Shown: one piece after another, positions 50,798-58,737 of the stretch
How the letters are laid out: each line of letters begins with the position of its first letter
Position numbering within the stretch: the stretch's first letter is position 1
DNA from: G963675935 sp963823895
GTDB lineage: Bacteria; Planctomycetota; Planctomycetia; Pirellulales; Thermoguttaceae
Direction of reading: 5' to 3'
DNA: 64,000 nucleotides
Assembly: GCA_963823895.1 (NCBI GenBank)
Contig: CAWGNG010000019.1
Span: forward strand, 375,895-439,894
Translations under genes and position numbers: made by a program
Notes under the pieces: model-generated
What the model was told of the DNA's origin: nothing
The model's database searches: none
What the model saw: the letters and a program-made list of their open reading frames with translations, nothing else

Positions 50798-53531
50798 AAT
50801 CCATGCCGTGCTTCGACTCGCGTTTCGACTGCCAGACGGCCCACAATAGGCCGACCAGGCCGATCGCGATCACGACCCAGTATTGGGTGTCGTACGGCTT
50901 TTGCACGATGCCCTTCACGCCGCCGGCCGTCAGCTTATGGCAGACCAGCGCGTCGTAAGGCAGAATCAGGCCGATGATCAACAGGCTGACCATGTTCATC
51001 ACCTTGATCAGCGGATTGATGGCCGGGCCGGCGGTGTCCTTCAGCGGGTCGCCGACGGTGTCGCCGGTGACGGCCGCCTTGTGCTTCTCGCTCCCCTTGC
51101 CGGTGGTCTCGGTCTTCGGCTCGTCCTCGATCGTCTTCTTGGCGTTGTCCCAAGCGCCGCCGGCGTTGGCCATGAAGACCGCCAGCAACTGGCCGACGAC
51201 GATCATGCCGCCCAAGAAGCCGGCCAGGGCGACGACGCCCAGACCGTAGCCGACCAGGATCGGCACGAGCATTGCCAGCAGACCGGGACCGATCAATTCC
51301 TTCTGCGCCTCGCCGGTGCAGATGTTGACCACCCGGCCGTAGTCGGGCTTCTTCGTGCCGGCCCAAATCTCCTTGTCGCGGAACTGGATGCGGCACTCCT
51401 TCACGATCAAGAACGCGGCCCGACCCACCGCCCGAATCGTCATCGAACTGAACAGGAACGGCACCGCCCCGCCGATCAACATGCCAATGAACAGTCTCGG
51501 ATCGGAGATCGTGAGCATCGAGGCGACCATCCCATACACGTCCTGGGTAAGATGCGAGTTTTCGCCGCCGCCGCCGGTGCCGACCGAGACGATGAAGCTG
51601 TTGAACAACGAGACGGCCGCGATCACGGCCGAGCCGATGGCGATGCCCTTGGTGATTGCCTTGGTGGTGTTGCCCACGGCGTCGAGATCGGCCAGGATTT
51701 GCCGGGCTTCCTTGTAGTTGGCCTCGCCCATCTCCTTCTTGTCGTAGCCCATTTCGCCGATGCCGTTGGCGTTGTCGGCCACCGGCCCGAACACGTCCAT
51801 CGAAATCGTGTTGCCGGTGAGGGTCAACATGCCGATGCCGCACATGGCCACCCCGAAGGCGATGAACGTCGGGGTCGTGCCCGCATAAATCAGGGCACTA
51901 CACATGATCGCGGCGGCGATAATCAGCACGGCGGCCACCGTGCTTTCATATCCCACCGCGAGCCCCTGAATGATGTTTGTCGCATGGCCGGTTTCGCACG
52001 CTTTCGCCAGCCCCTTCACCGGCTTGAACTCCGTGCCCGTGTAATACTCGGTGCATTTGTTCAGCGCGACGGCCAGGAGGATGCCGATCAGGCAGGTCCA
52101 AGCCGGACGCATGTCAAGCCCTTTGATGCCCAAGAAGCTGAGATTGGCCCAGACCGGCAAGCCGGCGGTTACGTTGTCCGCCGTGGCGGTTGGCTTTCCG
52201 GCCTCGGCTGGCGGATAGCTCAAGACTACCTTTCCGTCGATCTTCTCCGCTTTAACGCCCGGGAATCCTGCAGCGGCATCGGGATAGGCTTCGAGGTACG
52301 GCACTTCCTGCCCGTTTTGCGTCACCTTGGCGTTGAAGTTCAGGTACACCAGCCCAAGCAAAATGAAGCCGACGATGCTCAAGGTCGAGCCGATGATGAA
52401 GCCGCGGTTGACGCTCTTCATCGCGCCGGCCACCGAGCCCTTGTCGCCCGCCCGCACGCTATAGGTGCTGATGATGCTGGCGATCACGCCGATAGCGCGG
52501 ACCAACAAGGGGAAAATGACGCCCTTGTGCCCGAAACTGGCGATGCCCAAGATCATGGCCGCCACGATCGTCACTTCGTAGCTCTCGAAGATGTCGGCGG
52601 CCATTCCGGCGCAGTCGCCGACGTTGTCGCCGACGTTGTCGGCGATCGTGGCGGCGTTACGCGGGTCGTCCTCGGGAATTCCGGCCTCGACTTTGCCGAC
52701 CAGGTCGGCGCCGACGTCGGCCGCCTTCGTATAGATGCCGCCGCCGACGCGCATGAACAACGCCAGCAGCGTGCCGCCGAAGCCGAAGCCCAACAGGGCC
52801 TCATAGGCCTGCTCGCCGAAGGTCAAGAAGATGATCGAACCGCCCAACAGCCCCAGGCCGTCGGTCAACATGCCGGTGATCGTGCCGGTGCGGTAGCCGA
52901 GTTGCAGGGCTCGGCCGAAGCTGGTCTTGGCGGCCGCGGCCACGCGGAGGTTGCCCACCGTGGCCAATCTCATGCCGACAAAACCGACCGTGGCCGAGAA
53001 GATCGCTCCGACGAAGAAGGCAATGGCTCGACCATAGCAGAAGGCCTGGGGCAACTTCGAGGCCGTGGCGCCAACGAATAGAAGGATCGTGATGATCACG
53101 ATCAATACCCCGACCACGCTAAACTGGCGATAGAGATAGGCGTTGGCGCCCTCGCGCACGGCTTGGGCGATCTCCTGCATCTTCTTGGTGCCCTTGTCGG
53201 CCTTCATCACCTGACTGACGAGCGTCAGCGCATACACCAACCCGCAGCAGGCGATAACCACGTTGAGGCAGAGGGCCAGTTTCTCCCAGGTGTTGAATTT
53301 CTCGCCCTTCAACGGCTCGAAGAGCAAGACGCCGCCGACGAACCATCCGTTCGAATGCACGGCCGGCGCGCTACCCCCTCCGCCGGAAGCGGCAGGCTCC
53401 GCCGGGGCCATAAACGCCATGGCCGACACAATGCCCACGCACACCAACAATAGCCAGACCACGTACAGGCGGCTTTTCAGCCGGCTGTGAGGCTTCTGGC
53501 CCGCTTTCTCACGCCCTGCAACTCGTTTCAT
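50796..53531 (-). CDS. hppA: Membrane-bound proton-translocating pyrophosphatase
   Basis: 911 residues, about 16 helices. Active-site motifs: DVGADLVGKVEAGIPEDDPRNAATIADNVGDNVGDCAGMAADIFESYE, read here in parts as DVGADLVGKVE, DDPRNAATIADNVGDNVGD and GMAADIFESYE. Pumps H+ (or Na+) using pyrophosphate. The GNTTKAITKG segment has Lys and Thr where potassium-dependent enzymes have Ala and Gly/Ala, which predicts a K+-independent H+ pump. A ~60-residue hydrophilic insert (VTQNGQEVPYLEAYPDAAAG...) lies between helices and a ~75-residue N-terminal extension adds length. Confidence 0.9.
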   Translation of the reverse strand: MKRVAGREKAGQKPHSRLKSRLYVVWLLLVCVGIVSAMAFMAPAEPAASGGGGSAPAVHSNGWFVGGVLLFEPLKGEKFNTWEKLALCLNVVIACCGLVYALTLVSQVMKADKGTKKMQEIAQAVREGANAYLYRQFSVVGVLIVIITILLFVGATASKLPQAFCYGRAIAFFVGAIFSATVGFVGMRLATVGNLRVAAAAKTSFGRALQLGYRTGTITGMLTDGLGLLGGSIIFLTFGEQAYEALLGFGFGGTLLALFMRVGGGIYTKAADVGADLVGKVEAGIPEDDPRNAATIADNVGDNVGDCAGMAADIFESYEVTIVAAMILGIASFGHKGVIFPLLVRAIGVIASIISTYSVRAGDKGSVAGAMKSVNRGFIIGSTLSIVGFILLGLVYLNFNAKVTQNGQEVPYLEAYPDAAAGFPGVKAEKIDGKVVLSYPPAEAGKPTATADNVTAGLPVWANLSFLGIKGLDMRPAWTCLIGILLAVALNKCTEYYTGTEFKPVKGLAKACETGHATNIIQGLAVGYESTVAAVLIIAAAIMCSALIYAGTTPTFIAFGVAMCGIGMLTLTGNTISMDVFGPVADNANGIGEMGYDKKEMGEANYKEARQILADLDAVGNTTKAITKGIAIGSAVIAAVSLFNSFIVSVGTGGGGENSHLTQDVYGMVASMLTISDPRLFIGMLIGGAVPFLFSSMTIRAVGRAAFLIVKECRIQFRDKEIWAGTKKPDYGRVVNICTGEAQKELIGPGLLAMLVPILVGYGLGVVALAGFLGGMIVVGQLLAVFMANAGGAWDNAKKTIEDEPKTETTGKGSEKHKAAVTGDTVGDPLKDTAGPAINPLIKVMNMVSLLIIGLILPYDALVCHKLTAGGVKGIVQKPYDTQYWVVIAIGLVGLLWAVWQSKRESKHGMD

Positions 53532-53770
53532 GGGGACTCCTCGTTAAAGATTCGCTTATGCTGCGGCAGGTAAAGCCAAAAAACAATAAAAGATCATTAT
53601 CATTCCCGCGCGGGCAGGGGATGTCAATAGGAGGGAGGCGCGCGCCGAGCAATGCGCGAAAATGCGTGGCCGTAGCACCTGATGAGGGGGCGACCTTTCA
53701 CAGTCACTCTGGGCCCAAGATGCGGCGGTTCACAGAAGCCCGAGGAAACGCCCACGGGAAGCTGCGCCCA
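53532..53770. other. Upstream region of the pyrophosphatase
   Basis: Contains AT-rich CAATAAAAGATCATTATC at 53584-53601, plausible promoter sequence for hppA, and no gene I can support. Confidence 0.3.
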
Positions 53771-53923
53771 CTAGCTTTTCTTCGGAGGCGGAGGAGGGGG
53801 AGGCGCCGAAGGCTTCTGACGGTTTACCGGAGGCCCATTATGGCCCAACTGCCCTTCAGGTTGATCGGTAGGGGCGGCCGTGGATTTGCCGGGGACGGGT
53901 GGCCGTGGAATCTTTCTGTCCAT
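53771..53923 (-). CDS. Proline-rich microprotein A (PPPPPPPKKS tail)
   Basis: 50 residues starting MDRKIPRPPVPG, ending APPPPPPPKKS. ATG 53923 has GAGG 6 bases upstream; an ATG 12 bases earlier is possible. Codons for the seven prolines are mixed (CCT, CCC, CCG), so the run is kept at protein level, not as DNA slippage. A paralogue lies 127 bases upstream on the same strand (54050-54199), sharing the start pattern M-x-x-K-x-P-x-P-P and the identical tail. Unstructured, with an SH3/WW-ligand-like tail; function unknown. Confidence 0.6.
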   Translation of the reverse strand: MDRKIPRPPVPGKSTAAPTDQPEGQLGHNGPPVNRQKPSAPPPPPPPKKS

Positions 53924-54049
53924 GAAGAACCTCATCTTCTTCTTCGGTGGCAATCGCAGGCGTCTTGCCCCCAATGCCGGGATGCGAATTGCGAAATGGC
54001 AAAACACGTCAAACGTGCAGCGCGAAATGCGCAACGACCGAAGCCCGCC

Positions 54050-54199
54050 TCAACTTTTCTTGGGGGGCGGAGGGGGCGGCGGAGCAGGCCGCTGTTGAAT
54101 CTTGGATGGCCCCCGATAACCTGCTTCAAGGTCAACCGGGGGTACTGCCCTTAGTACTTCGCGCTTTCGGGGCGGTGGTTGTGGAAACTTGCTGCCCAT
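54050..54199 (-). CDS. Proline-rich microprotein B (PPPPPPPKKS tail)
   Basis: 49 residues: starts MGSKFPQPPPRKREV, middle VPPVDLEAGYRGPSK, ends APPPPPPPKKS. GGAGG stands 8 bases before the ATG at 54199. Same length, same start pattern and same last eleven residues as microprotein A, with a different middle, so two independent coding sequences have kept the ends. Too short for usual gene finders. No domain recognised. Confidence 0.62.
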   Translation of the reverse strand: MGSKFPQPPPRKREVLRAVPPVDLEAGYRGPSKIQQRPAPPPPPPPKKS

Positions 54200-54329
54200 G
54201 CTCTCATCCTCCGGACAAGGTGAAACCTGTCGTCAGAACCTAACAGTACCATTGTATCTGTCCTGCTGGCCAGAATCCATACCAAGTCGTAGCCACTTAA
54301 CTGCGGATTTTTCCGTAATTGACTGGCCA

Positions 54330-54980
54330 TCACGACGGCGTCTCATTTGCCAAGCCCTGTAGCGTCTCCTCGTACTCCAATTCAGATTTGATGAACTCGA
54401 CAATCTCCACATCCTTTGCCGGAATTAATATCTTTTCGACGGTTGTGAGACGAATGGGCTTTCCTTCTCCGTCACTCGGGAGCCATTCGGCGTCGATCAG
54501 CACAAAGTGTCCTGAATCGGGATGATCGGGCCATTCGTACGGCCACCCATACAGTCGTCGGCTGCCTTTGAGATGCAGCACAATATATCGTTGTTCGCGG
54601 CTGAATGAACTGAACCACTCGGATGGATAAGAGGTTCGCTGGGTCATGCCGCCACATTTCCACAACAACCGATGGAACCAATTCTTGTTGGCGAAAACGG
54701 AAAAGCATAGTCCCACAAGGATCGCCCATATTACCGATGCGGAAAAGGCCGAATTTTCTGTCCATGTCCCGAGAACCGAGAAATGCCCAAACGCGAACAG
54801 AATTTCGCGGGATGCCAATACTATGACCTGGATGATACCCGTGAAGATCAACGCTTGAACTGTCCGCTCAAATGGCGATAATCTGCGATGGGCCGTCAGT
54901 CCATAAAAGACCCACGCCGCAATAAAGCCGGGCAGAAGAGCGTAAACCACCTTGATTACTTCCGAGCTTGGAATTTCCAT
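54330..54980 (-). CDS. DUF6338-like membrane protein
   Basis: 216 residues from ATG 54980. Three hydrophobic segments (VVYALLPGFIAAWVFYGL, ALIFTGIIQVIVLAS, SASVIWAILVGLCFSVFA) are followed by a soluble part with VLHLKGSRRLYGWPYEWPDHPDSGHFVLIDAEWL and IPAKDVEIVEFI. The W-P-x-x-P-x-x-G-H-F segment is characteristic of DUF6338. Such genes occur sporadically, sometimes near defence islands, but nothing nearby supports that here. Confidence 0.65.
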   Translation of the reverse strand: MEIPSSEVIKVVYALLPGFIAAWVFYGLTAHRRLSPFERTVQALIFTGIIQVIVLASREILFAFGHFSVLGTWTENSAFSASVIWAILVGLCFSVFANKNWFHRLLWKCGGMTQRTSYPSEWFSSFSREQRYIVLHLKGSRRLYGWPYEWPDHPDSGHFVLIDAEWLPSDGEGKPIRLTTVEKILIPAKDVEIVEFIKSELEYEETLQGLANETPS

Positions 54981-55126
54981 GCGACCCTCGCGCTTCAAGG
55001 ACACGCTTAAGCAGTAGGACGACCGCCAACAGCCACGTTGCGGACAAAACGAGAACCATTGTAGCAACCGCTGTACATGCGTCAATACATGCACGTTGCC
55101 TTTTGATGACCTTGTAGGGAGAAATC

Positions 55127-55909
55127 ATGGCCGCAGTACACGAAATTGCCGCGTTCCTCGAACAACTCGCCCCCTTCCGCTTGGCCGAAGAGTGGGACAA
55201 CGTCGGGCTGCTGGTCGGCGATCGCCAGTGGAGCGTCACGAAGCTGATGACCTGCCTGACGGTCACGCCGGCCAGCGCGGCCGAAGCGGTCGAGGCTGGC
55301 GCCGAACTGATCGTCGCGCATCATCCGATGCCATTTTCCGCGACGAGGCGGCTGACCGCCGACACGACCGTCGGGCGAATCCTGCTGGACCTGATCGCCG
55401 CCCGCGTCGCCGTCTTCAGCGCCCATACGGCCTTCGACTCGGCCGGCGAGGGGATCAACCAGCGATTGGCCACCGGCCTGCAACTGCGTGACATCGCGCC
55501 GCTGGTGCCGCACGCGGAAGGCCAGGGGACTGGCCGCTGGGGATGGCTCGCCGATCCGCTCCCGCTCGGAAACCTTGCCCAGCGGCTCAAGCAGTTCCTG
55601 GCGATCGAGCGGCTGCAATTGGTCGGCGACCCGCAGCAAACCGTTCGCACCGTGGCGGTGGCGTGCGGCGCGGCGGGCGAATTGCTCGACGCCGCCCGGC
55701 AAAACGATTGCGACGCGATGGTCGTAGGCGAGGCCCGCTTTCACACCTGCCTGGAGGCCGAAGCCCTCGGTATCGCGCTGCTGTTGCCCGGCCACTTCGC
55801 CAGCGAGCGCTTCGCCGTCGAATCCCTCGCCGAGGTCTTGGCCCGCCAGTTCCCCGACATCCAGGTCTGGGCCAGCCGACAAGAGAGAGATCCGGTTAAG
55901 GAATACTGA
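55127..55909 (+). CDS. Nif3-like dinuclear-metal protein
   Basis: 260 residues. Metal ligands: HHP in AELIVAHHPMPF, SAHTAFDSAGEG, and the C-terminal VVGEARFHTCLEA with LLPGHFASERFAVE. EEWDNVGLLVGD at the N-terminus is diagnostic. Belongs to the GTP cyclohydrolase I type 2/NIF3 family, hexameric, exact reaction unsettled. Its TGA stop (55907-55909) is the first bases of a heptamer array. Confidence 0.87.
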   Translation: MAAVHEIAAFLEQLAPFRLAEEWDNVGLLVGDRQWSVTKLMTCLTVTPASAAEAVEAGAELIVAHHPMPFSATRRLTADTTVGRILLDLIAARVAVFSAHTAFDSAGEGINQRLATGLQLRDIAPLVPHAEGQGTGRWGWLADPLPLGNLAQRLKQFLAIERLQLVGDPQQTVRTVAVACGAAGELLDAARQNDCDAMVVGEARFHTCLEAEALGIALLLPGHFASERFAVESLAEVLARQFPDIQVWASRQERDPVKEY

Positions 55910-55990
55910 ATGATGAATGATGAATGCTGAATGAAGACCAGGAACTACGTCCGGCCGGCATTCATCATTCATCACTCATCATTCATCATT
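55907..55990. repeat. Heptamer hairpin (GAATGAT type) at the Nif3 stop
   Basis: Units TGAATGA/TGAATGC at 55907-55933 and the inverse ATTCATC/ACTCATC units at 55960-55990. Nearly identical in both arms to 30038-30143. Lies between Nif3 and the glycosyltransferase. Confidence 0.85.
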
Positions 55991-56023
55991 TCCCCTTTGT
56001 CCCTCCCCGCGTACAATTCCCCC

Positions 56024-56736
56024 ATGACTTGCCGGGCACTTACCGCACTGCCGGTCTACAACGAGGTACACCACGTGGCCGCGGCCATCGCGGGGCGCTC
56101 TCCTATTGCCGTGACGTGCTGGTGGTCGATGACGGCTCGACCGACGGGACTTCCGAACTGTTGGCAGCCCGCGGCGACATTCGGCTGATTCATCACCCGG
56201 CGAACCGCGGTTACGGCATTGCGCTGCGCTCCGCGTTCAATTTCGCCGTGGGCGAGGGTTACGACGTGCTGGCGACAATCGATTGCGACGGGCAGCACCA
56301 GCCGCAACTGATCCCGAAGTTCGTCGAGCGCTGTTGGAGCAGCGAGGCGGACATCGTTTCCGGCAGCCGCTATCTACGACAGTTTCCCGGCGACAGCGAT
56401 CCGCCCGAGGCCCGCCGCCGCATCAACCGGCTGATTACCGACGAGGTGAATCGCCGCTTCGGCCTGAGCTTGACCGACGCCTTTTGCGGTTTCAAGGCGT
56501 ATCGCGTGTCGGCGCTGGCGCAGATCGAAGTGACCGAGCCCGGCTACGCGATGCCGCTGGAGTTATGGGCGCAGGCGGCGCGGTTGCGGCTGCGGATTGT
56601 CGAACTGCCCGTGCCGTTGATCTATCTCGACGAGAAGCGATCGTTCGGCGGCTCGCTCGACAACGCCGAGACCCGCCTGGCCGTGTACCGCCGGGTGTTG
56701 GAGCGAGCCCTTGAACGAACCCCCTGCGGATGGTAG
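56024..56736 (+). CDS. Family 2 glycosyltransferase (one frame break)
   Basis: About 236 residues after joining. It starts MTCRALTALPVYNEVHHVAAAI (ALPVYNE, nucleotide-sugar site); the continuation ALSYCRDVLVVDDGSTDGT is in another frame. One G added to GGGG at 56092-56095 restores the frame. Then NRGYGIALRSAFNFA, VLATIDCDGQHQPQLIP (D-x-D metal site), SGSRYL, and FCGFKAYR. GT-A fold resembling dolichyl-phosphate mannosyl/undecaprenyl-phosphate sugar transferases, but without membrane helices. Confidence 0.8.
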
Positions 56737-56753
56737 AATTCGAGCGGGTGAAG

Positions 56754-56804
56754 ATGATGAAACCGCGGCTCTATTTGGAAACCACGAGGAAGGAAGATGG
56801 ATAG
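56754..56804 (+). pseudogene. Remnant of a PIN-domain toxin start
   Basis: MMKPRLYLETT is the conserved N-terminus of a common PIN-domain toxin family (KPRxYLETTIPSYL), but it is cut after LETT and reaches a stop within 6 codons. The rest of the toxin is missing; the antitoxin frame starts 7 bases before this stop. Confidence 0.55.
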
Positions 56805-56978
56805 CGTTGTTCAAGAAGTTGTGAAATTCGGGACGCGTACGCCAGGCAATTCAATTATGATCTCGATGCGATTCACCGCAACCTAAAGGCCCAAGAACAA
56901 GCAAGCGGCCGGCAGATAGTTTCCTTCCCGCCGCGCCGTCCAACGCCACGCGGTCGCGCCGGCCCGCGCCGCCCATGA
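56797..56978 (+). pseudogene. Frame-broken antitoxin partner of the PIN remnant
   Basis: Starts MDSVVQEVVKF behind AGGAAG, then needs a one-base insertion at about 56830 to continue as DAYARQFNYDLDAIHRNLKAQEQASGRQIVSFPPRRP. The pattern EVxKxRxxYAxxFNYDLxAIxxDLKxxE...SFPPRR is typical of small antitoxin-like proteins next to PIN toxins. With the truncated toxin this is a decayed toxin-antitoxin locus. Confidence 0.6.
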
Positions 56979-57052
56979 GTCGTTGCGGAACAAGTCGCGT
57001 GGGCGGTGAACCAGTTTGGCCAGCTAGTGCGCCCGGCCCCTCCACAGACCCG

Positions 57053-57301
57053 ACCCCTGCCGGCTCGTCCGGCAGGTGAGACAGTTTGACCGGCGAACAG
57101 GCGCCGAACTCCACCGCGGACGACCCCTGCCGGCTTGTCCGGCAGGTGAAGGAGTTTCGGAAGCTAACGTCGGGCGATCGCTCCTGTAGCCCGCCAAACT
57201 TCTTCACCCGTGGGATAAACCCACGGGGGTCGGCTGGAAGGTGGAACGACCCGTCGTGGCTTTCCAAACTGATCCACCTGCCGGACAAGCCGGCAGGGGT
57301 T
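57053..57301. repeat. Three copies of CCTGCCGGCTTGTCCGGCAGG palindrome
   Basis: CCCCTGCCGGC(T)CGTCCGGCAGG at about 57054-57078, CCCCTGCCGGCTTGTCCGGC at 57126-57148 and the inverse at about 57279-57301, plus an ACCCGTGGGATAAACCCACGG hairpin near 57208. They fill the 399-base gap 56979-57377. Confidence 0.7.
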
Positions 57302-57377
57302 TTATCCAAGCAACCTAGACAACGGGCCATCCTTGCCGACGGCCCGTTCACATTGTCGCTTTACTGGCCTCAACGCC

Positions 57378-57974
57378 TTACGCTGCCCGCTTCCGCCGCC
57401 AGCCGATGACAATACCGATGCCGCCGAGCAGGGACCGGACAATAACCGTGGAGGGTTCGGGAACGGCTGGTGTGTACTCGACGCTTTCAAACCAGGTCGT
57501 AGATGATCCCGGCCACACCGAAGTACCCAACATTATGACGGTTCCGGGGTCATAAACTCGATCTGCCGTCCACGTGAGGGACTCAGAGCCTTCCGCGGCC
57601 AATTCGTGTTCCAACACCTTGGTGCCATTGACGAGTACATACCAATTGCTGAAGTTCCCCAGATTCGTGTGAAACACGTCGACCGTTAGCTGGTCGCCCG
57701 GCATGATCGCACACTGCGTCGCTTGCGCGATGTTGGTCGCAGCGGGTGCCCCACTTGCGTAAATCTCGGCGGACCCGCCGTAGTCGCTGCTCCACTGCAC
57801 GTTCCAGGTTCCACAGGGGTCACGATCAATCGGGACTCCGACGGTCCAACCCGAAAGATCGTGGTCGAATCCCATATTCTGCAGAAGAACCGCTGCCCGA
57901 GACTGATCCACGCTCAAGAATGCTGAGAATGCCACCGTCGTCACACACATGAGAACAAAGACGAGCCGCTTCAT
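57378..57974 (-). CDS. PEP-CTERM exosortase-sorted surface protein
   Basis: 198 residues. Signal peptide (LVFVLMCVTTVAFSAFLSV), a beta-rich domain typical of short PEP-CTERM proteins (NMGFDHDLSGWTVG, WYVLVNGTKVLEHEL), and the C-terminal sorting signal VPEPSTVIVRSLLGGIGIVIGWRRKRAA, read as VPEPST, one helix, and a WRRKR tail. Processed by an exosortase (not in the window) and probably attached to exopolysaccharide. Confidence 0.88.
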   Translation of the reverse strand: MKRLVFVLMCVTTVAFSAFLSVDQSRAAVLLQNMGFDHDLSGWTVGVPIDRDPCGTWNVQWSSDYGGSAEIYASGAPAATNIAQATQCAIMPGDQLTVDVFHTNLGNFSNWYVLVNGTKVLEHELAAEGSESLTWTADRVYDPGTVIMLGTSVWPGSSTTWFESVEYTPAVPEPSTVIVRSLLGGIGIVIGWRRKRAA

Positions 57975-58737
57975 CTCACATCTCCCTCAAGGTTGCGGGC
58001 GACTTCGCGCCCGGGAATGGAAAGAAGCGACACCGAAGGGAACGCCTTTCGTAAAAAGCCTTGGAAAAATGGCCCGCAGCGCGTGAGCCAAATCAAGAAT
58101 GAGAGCCGTGCGAATCTGAAATCATCAGACTCCGCGTGTTCGGCTGCTATCTTGCTCTTCGGTTGCAGCAACAAAAAAGGATCGCCGAACCACGGCCGCT
58201 CCAGAAGCCCCGACCAAGGGGCACCAACGAACAGCACCTGGCCGGCACCCAGTCACGGGGCGCTCGTCCAAGCACTGCTTCGTTGGTCGAGAGCCTTGCG
58301 GCCCAGGTTGGTCGTTTTTCTGGAAGCAGAAACTTATAGCTCGCGCCGCCACCCTAAAAACCGCAAGCACGGTCGCGTGCTACGTTTCACGGCGAAAGAC
58401 CTGGCAAAAGCGGGGTAAACTGCCGGCCACGCCAGGACGCGGTTATTGACAATTGCCGGCATGACTGTACCCGTCCCCAGGGTGCCAGGGCCGCCGCTGC
58501 TGCCCCGGCTGCCGGCGGCTAAGTAGCGGGGCGGGCACTGGCGGCAAAACACCCAGCGTAATGCCCTACGGCGTCGCTAGGCGTGTTCCTTGGGCTGGGC
58601 CACCATTCTACCCGACACGCTACGGCCCCCGTTTCCCGCCCCTAGTGGCGTTCGCCTTGTCGCGCTGCTAAGCTGGGGGTTACTACCGGCCCGCGTGTGC
58701 CGGGCTCCCCCGCTCTTTTCTTTCGGAGGGTTCAGGC
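57975..58737. other. Intergenic boundary region before the mobile element
   Basis: 763 bases without a gene I can support. A GGAGG site precedes 58738. No tRNA was recognised that could serve as an attachment site, and no obvious direct repeat marks the left edge of the element. Confidence 0.4.

Noticed and set aside
50883..53081. A 732-residue plus-strand frame opposite the pyrophosphatase
   Set aside because: Antisense shadow of a gene with unmistakable active-site motifs.
57975..58737. tRNA or att site at the left edge of the mobile element
   Set aside because: I looked for a cloverleaf and CCA end and for a repeat of any right-hand sequence; nothing convincing, and the right end of the element is outside the window.
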